From contig JBBDXA010000045.1 in the NCBI GenBank assembly GCA_040902585.1, forward strand, positions 1-46,264: 46,264 bases of DNA, read 5' to 3'. The translations under genes were made by a program, and so were the position numbers. The notes beneath the pieces were generated by a model. The model saw nothing but the letters and a program-made list of their open reading frames with translations. It did no database searches and was not told where the DNA came from. Position 1 is the first letter of the stretch, and every line of letters starts with the position of its first letter. Positions 46,199 to 46,264 of the stretch are shown in pieces. The stretch comes from JBBDXA01 sp040902585. Its GTDB lineage: Bacteria; Planctomycetota; Phycisphaerae; Phycisphaerales; Phycisphaeraceae.

Positions 46199-46264
46199 TC
46201 GAGCGCACGATAATAAGCGTGCTTCGAATTCAACGTTCGTCGCACGATGATCACCGGGCTTTTT

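Noticed and set aside
1..46264. tRNA, rRNA, complete insertion sequence, prophage or toxin-antitoxin pair
   Set aside because: No conserved tRNA/rRNA segments, transposase, integrase, phage structural or paired small toxin-antitoxin genes were recognised by eye on either strand.

Overview
The window looks like chromosomal DNA of a free-living planctomycete, most likely class Phycisphaerae. The basis is high GC, two PEP-CTERM exported proteins plus a remnant of a third, two pseudopilin-like proteins (one with an H-X9-DG tail motif), a XylR-type sensor/AraC regulator, DUF1080, Uma2 and neutral ceramidase-like families, and short 'CxxCxYxLxG...CPECG' zinc ribbons. This placement is by family content only. 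No rRNA, tRNA, CRISPR, phage or complete insertion sequence was seen. A 10-N assembly gap beside a 19-G run sits at 43644-43672, and the window opens with 11 C, so both places look like contig ends.

Layout. (1) 21-9633: a divergent ABC-2 permease, then a same-strand cluster of three different SPFH (HflK/HflC-like) membrane proteins, an ABC ATPase with a long Pro/Glu/Lys tail and a large ABC-2 permease. No ftsH is present. This SPFH-exporter cluster is the best candidate here for a poorly described system. (2) 9675-13526: small-molecule enzymes: DUF1080 protein, gamma-glutamylcyclotransferase-like protein, omega-amidase-like nitrilase, class I aminotransferase and rhodanese. The aminotransferase/omega-amidase pair suggests transamination of glutamine or methionine-type substrates. 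(3) 13602-23480: TPR gluzincin peptidase, class V aminotransferase, zinc-ribbon protein, subtilase with an altered catalytic Asp, GT-C-like membrane protein, SH3-domain protein, and a stand-alone MshEN domain. (4) 23496-32369: ruvX, a GDP-mannose pyrophosphorylase, Sel1-repeat protein, 2x[4Fe-4S] ferredoxin, MFS transporter, acidic tail-anchored protein, rsmE, EEP hydrolase, DJ-1/PfpI and Uma2. (5) 32496-37983: zinc-ribbon membrane protein, xylB, corA, putative lipoprotein and pssA. (6) 37984-46125: a surface/exported module with LamG-like PEP-CTERM protein, PEP-CTERM remnant, XylR-like regulator, two pseudopilin-like proteins, ceramidase-like protein and a duplicated discoidin PEP-CTERM protein.

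The most striking non-coding feature is that many intergenic spacers carry an imperfect inverted repeat built from a short reiterated 'word'. The words differ from spacer to spacer, for example GACTCAGGACTCAAG, ATGCAAAGCATGCAAAT, CACGGATGGCACGGAT, ACCACAGATGAAGACAGAT, TTAATGGTTAATGG, CAGCTATCAGCTATCAG and GGGTAAGCGAGTC. Several run into the adjacent reading frame and supply its stop codon; two unrelated proteins end in the same -PES because of this.

Starts were re-chosen where a Shine-Dalgarno sequence or signal peptide gave better support than the longest open frame. Promoter and operator calls are pattern-based and weaker than the gene calls.
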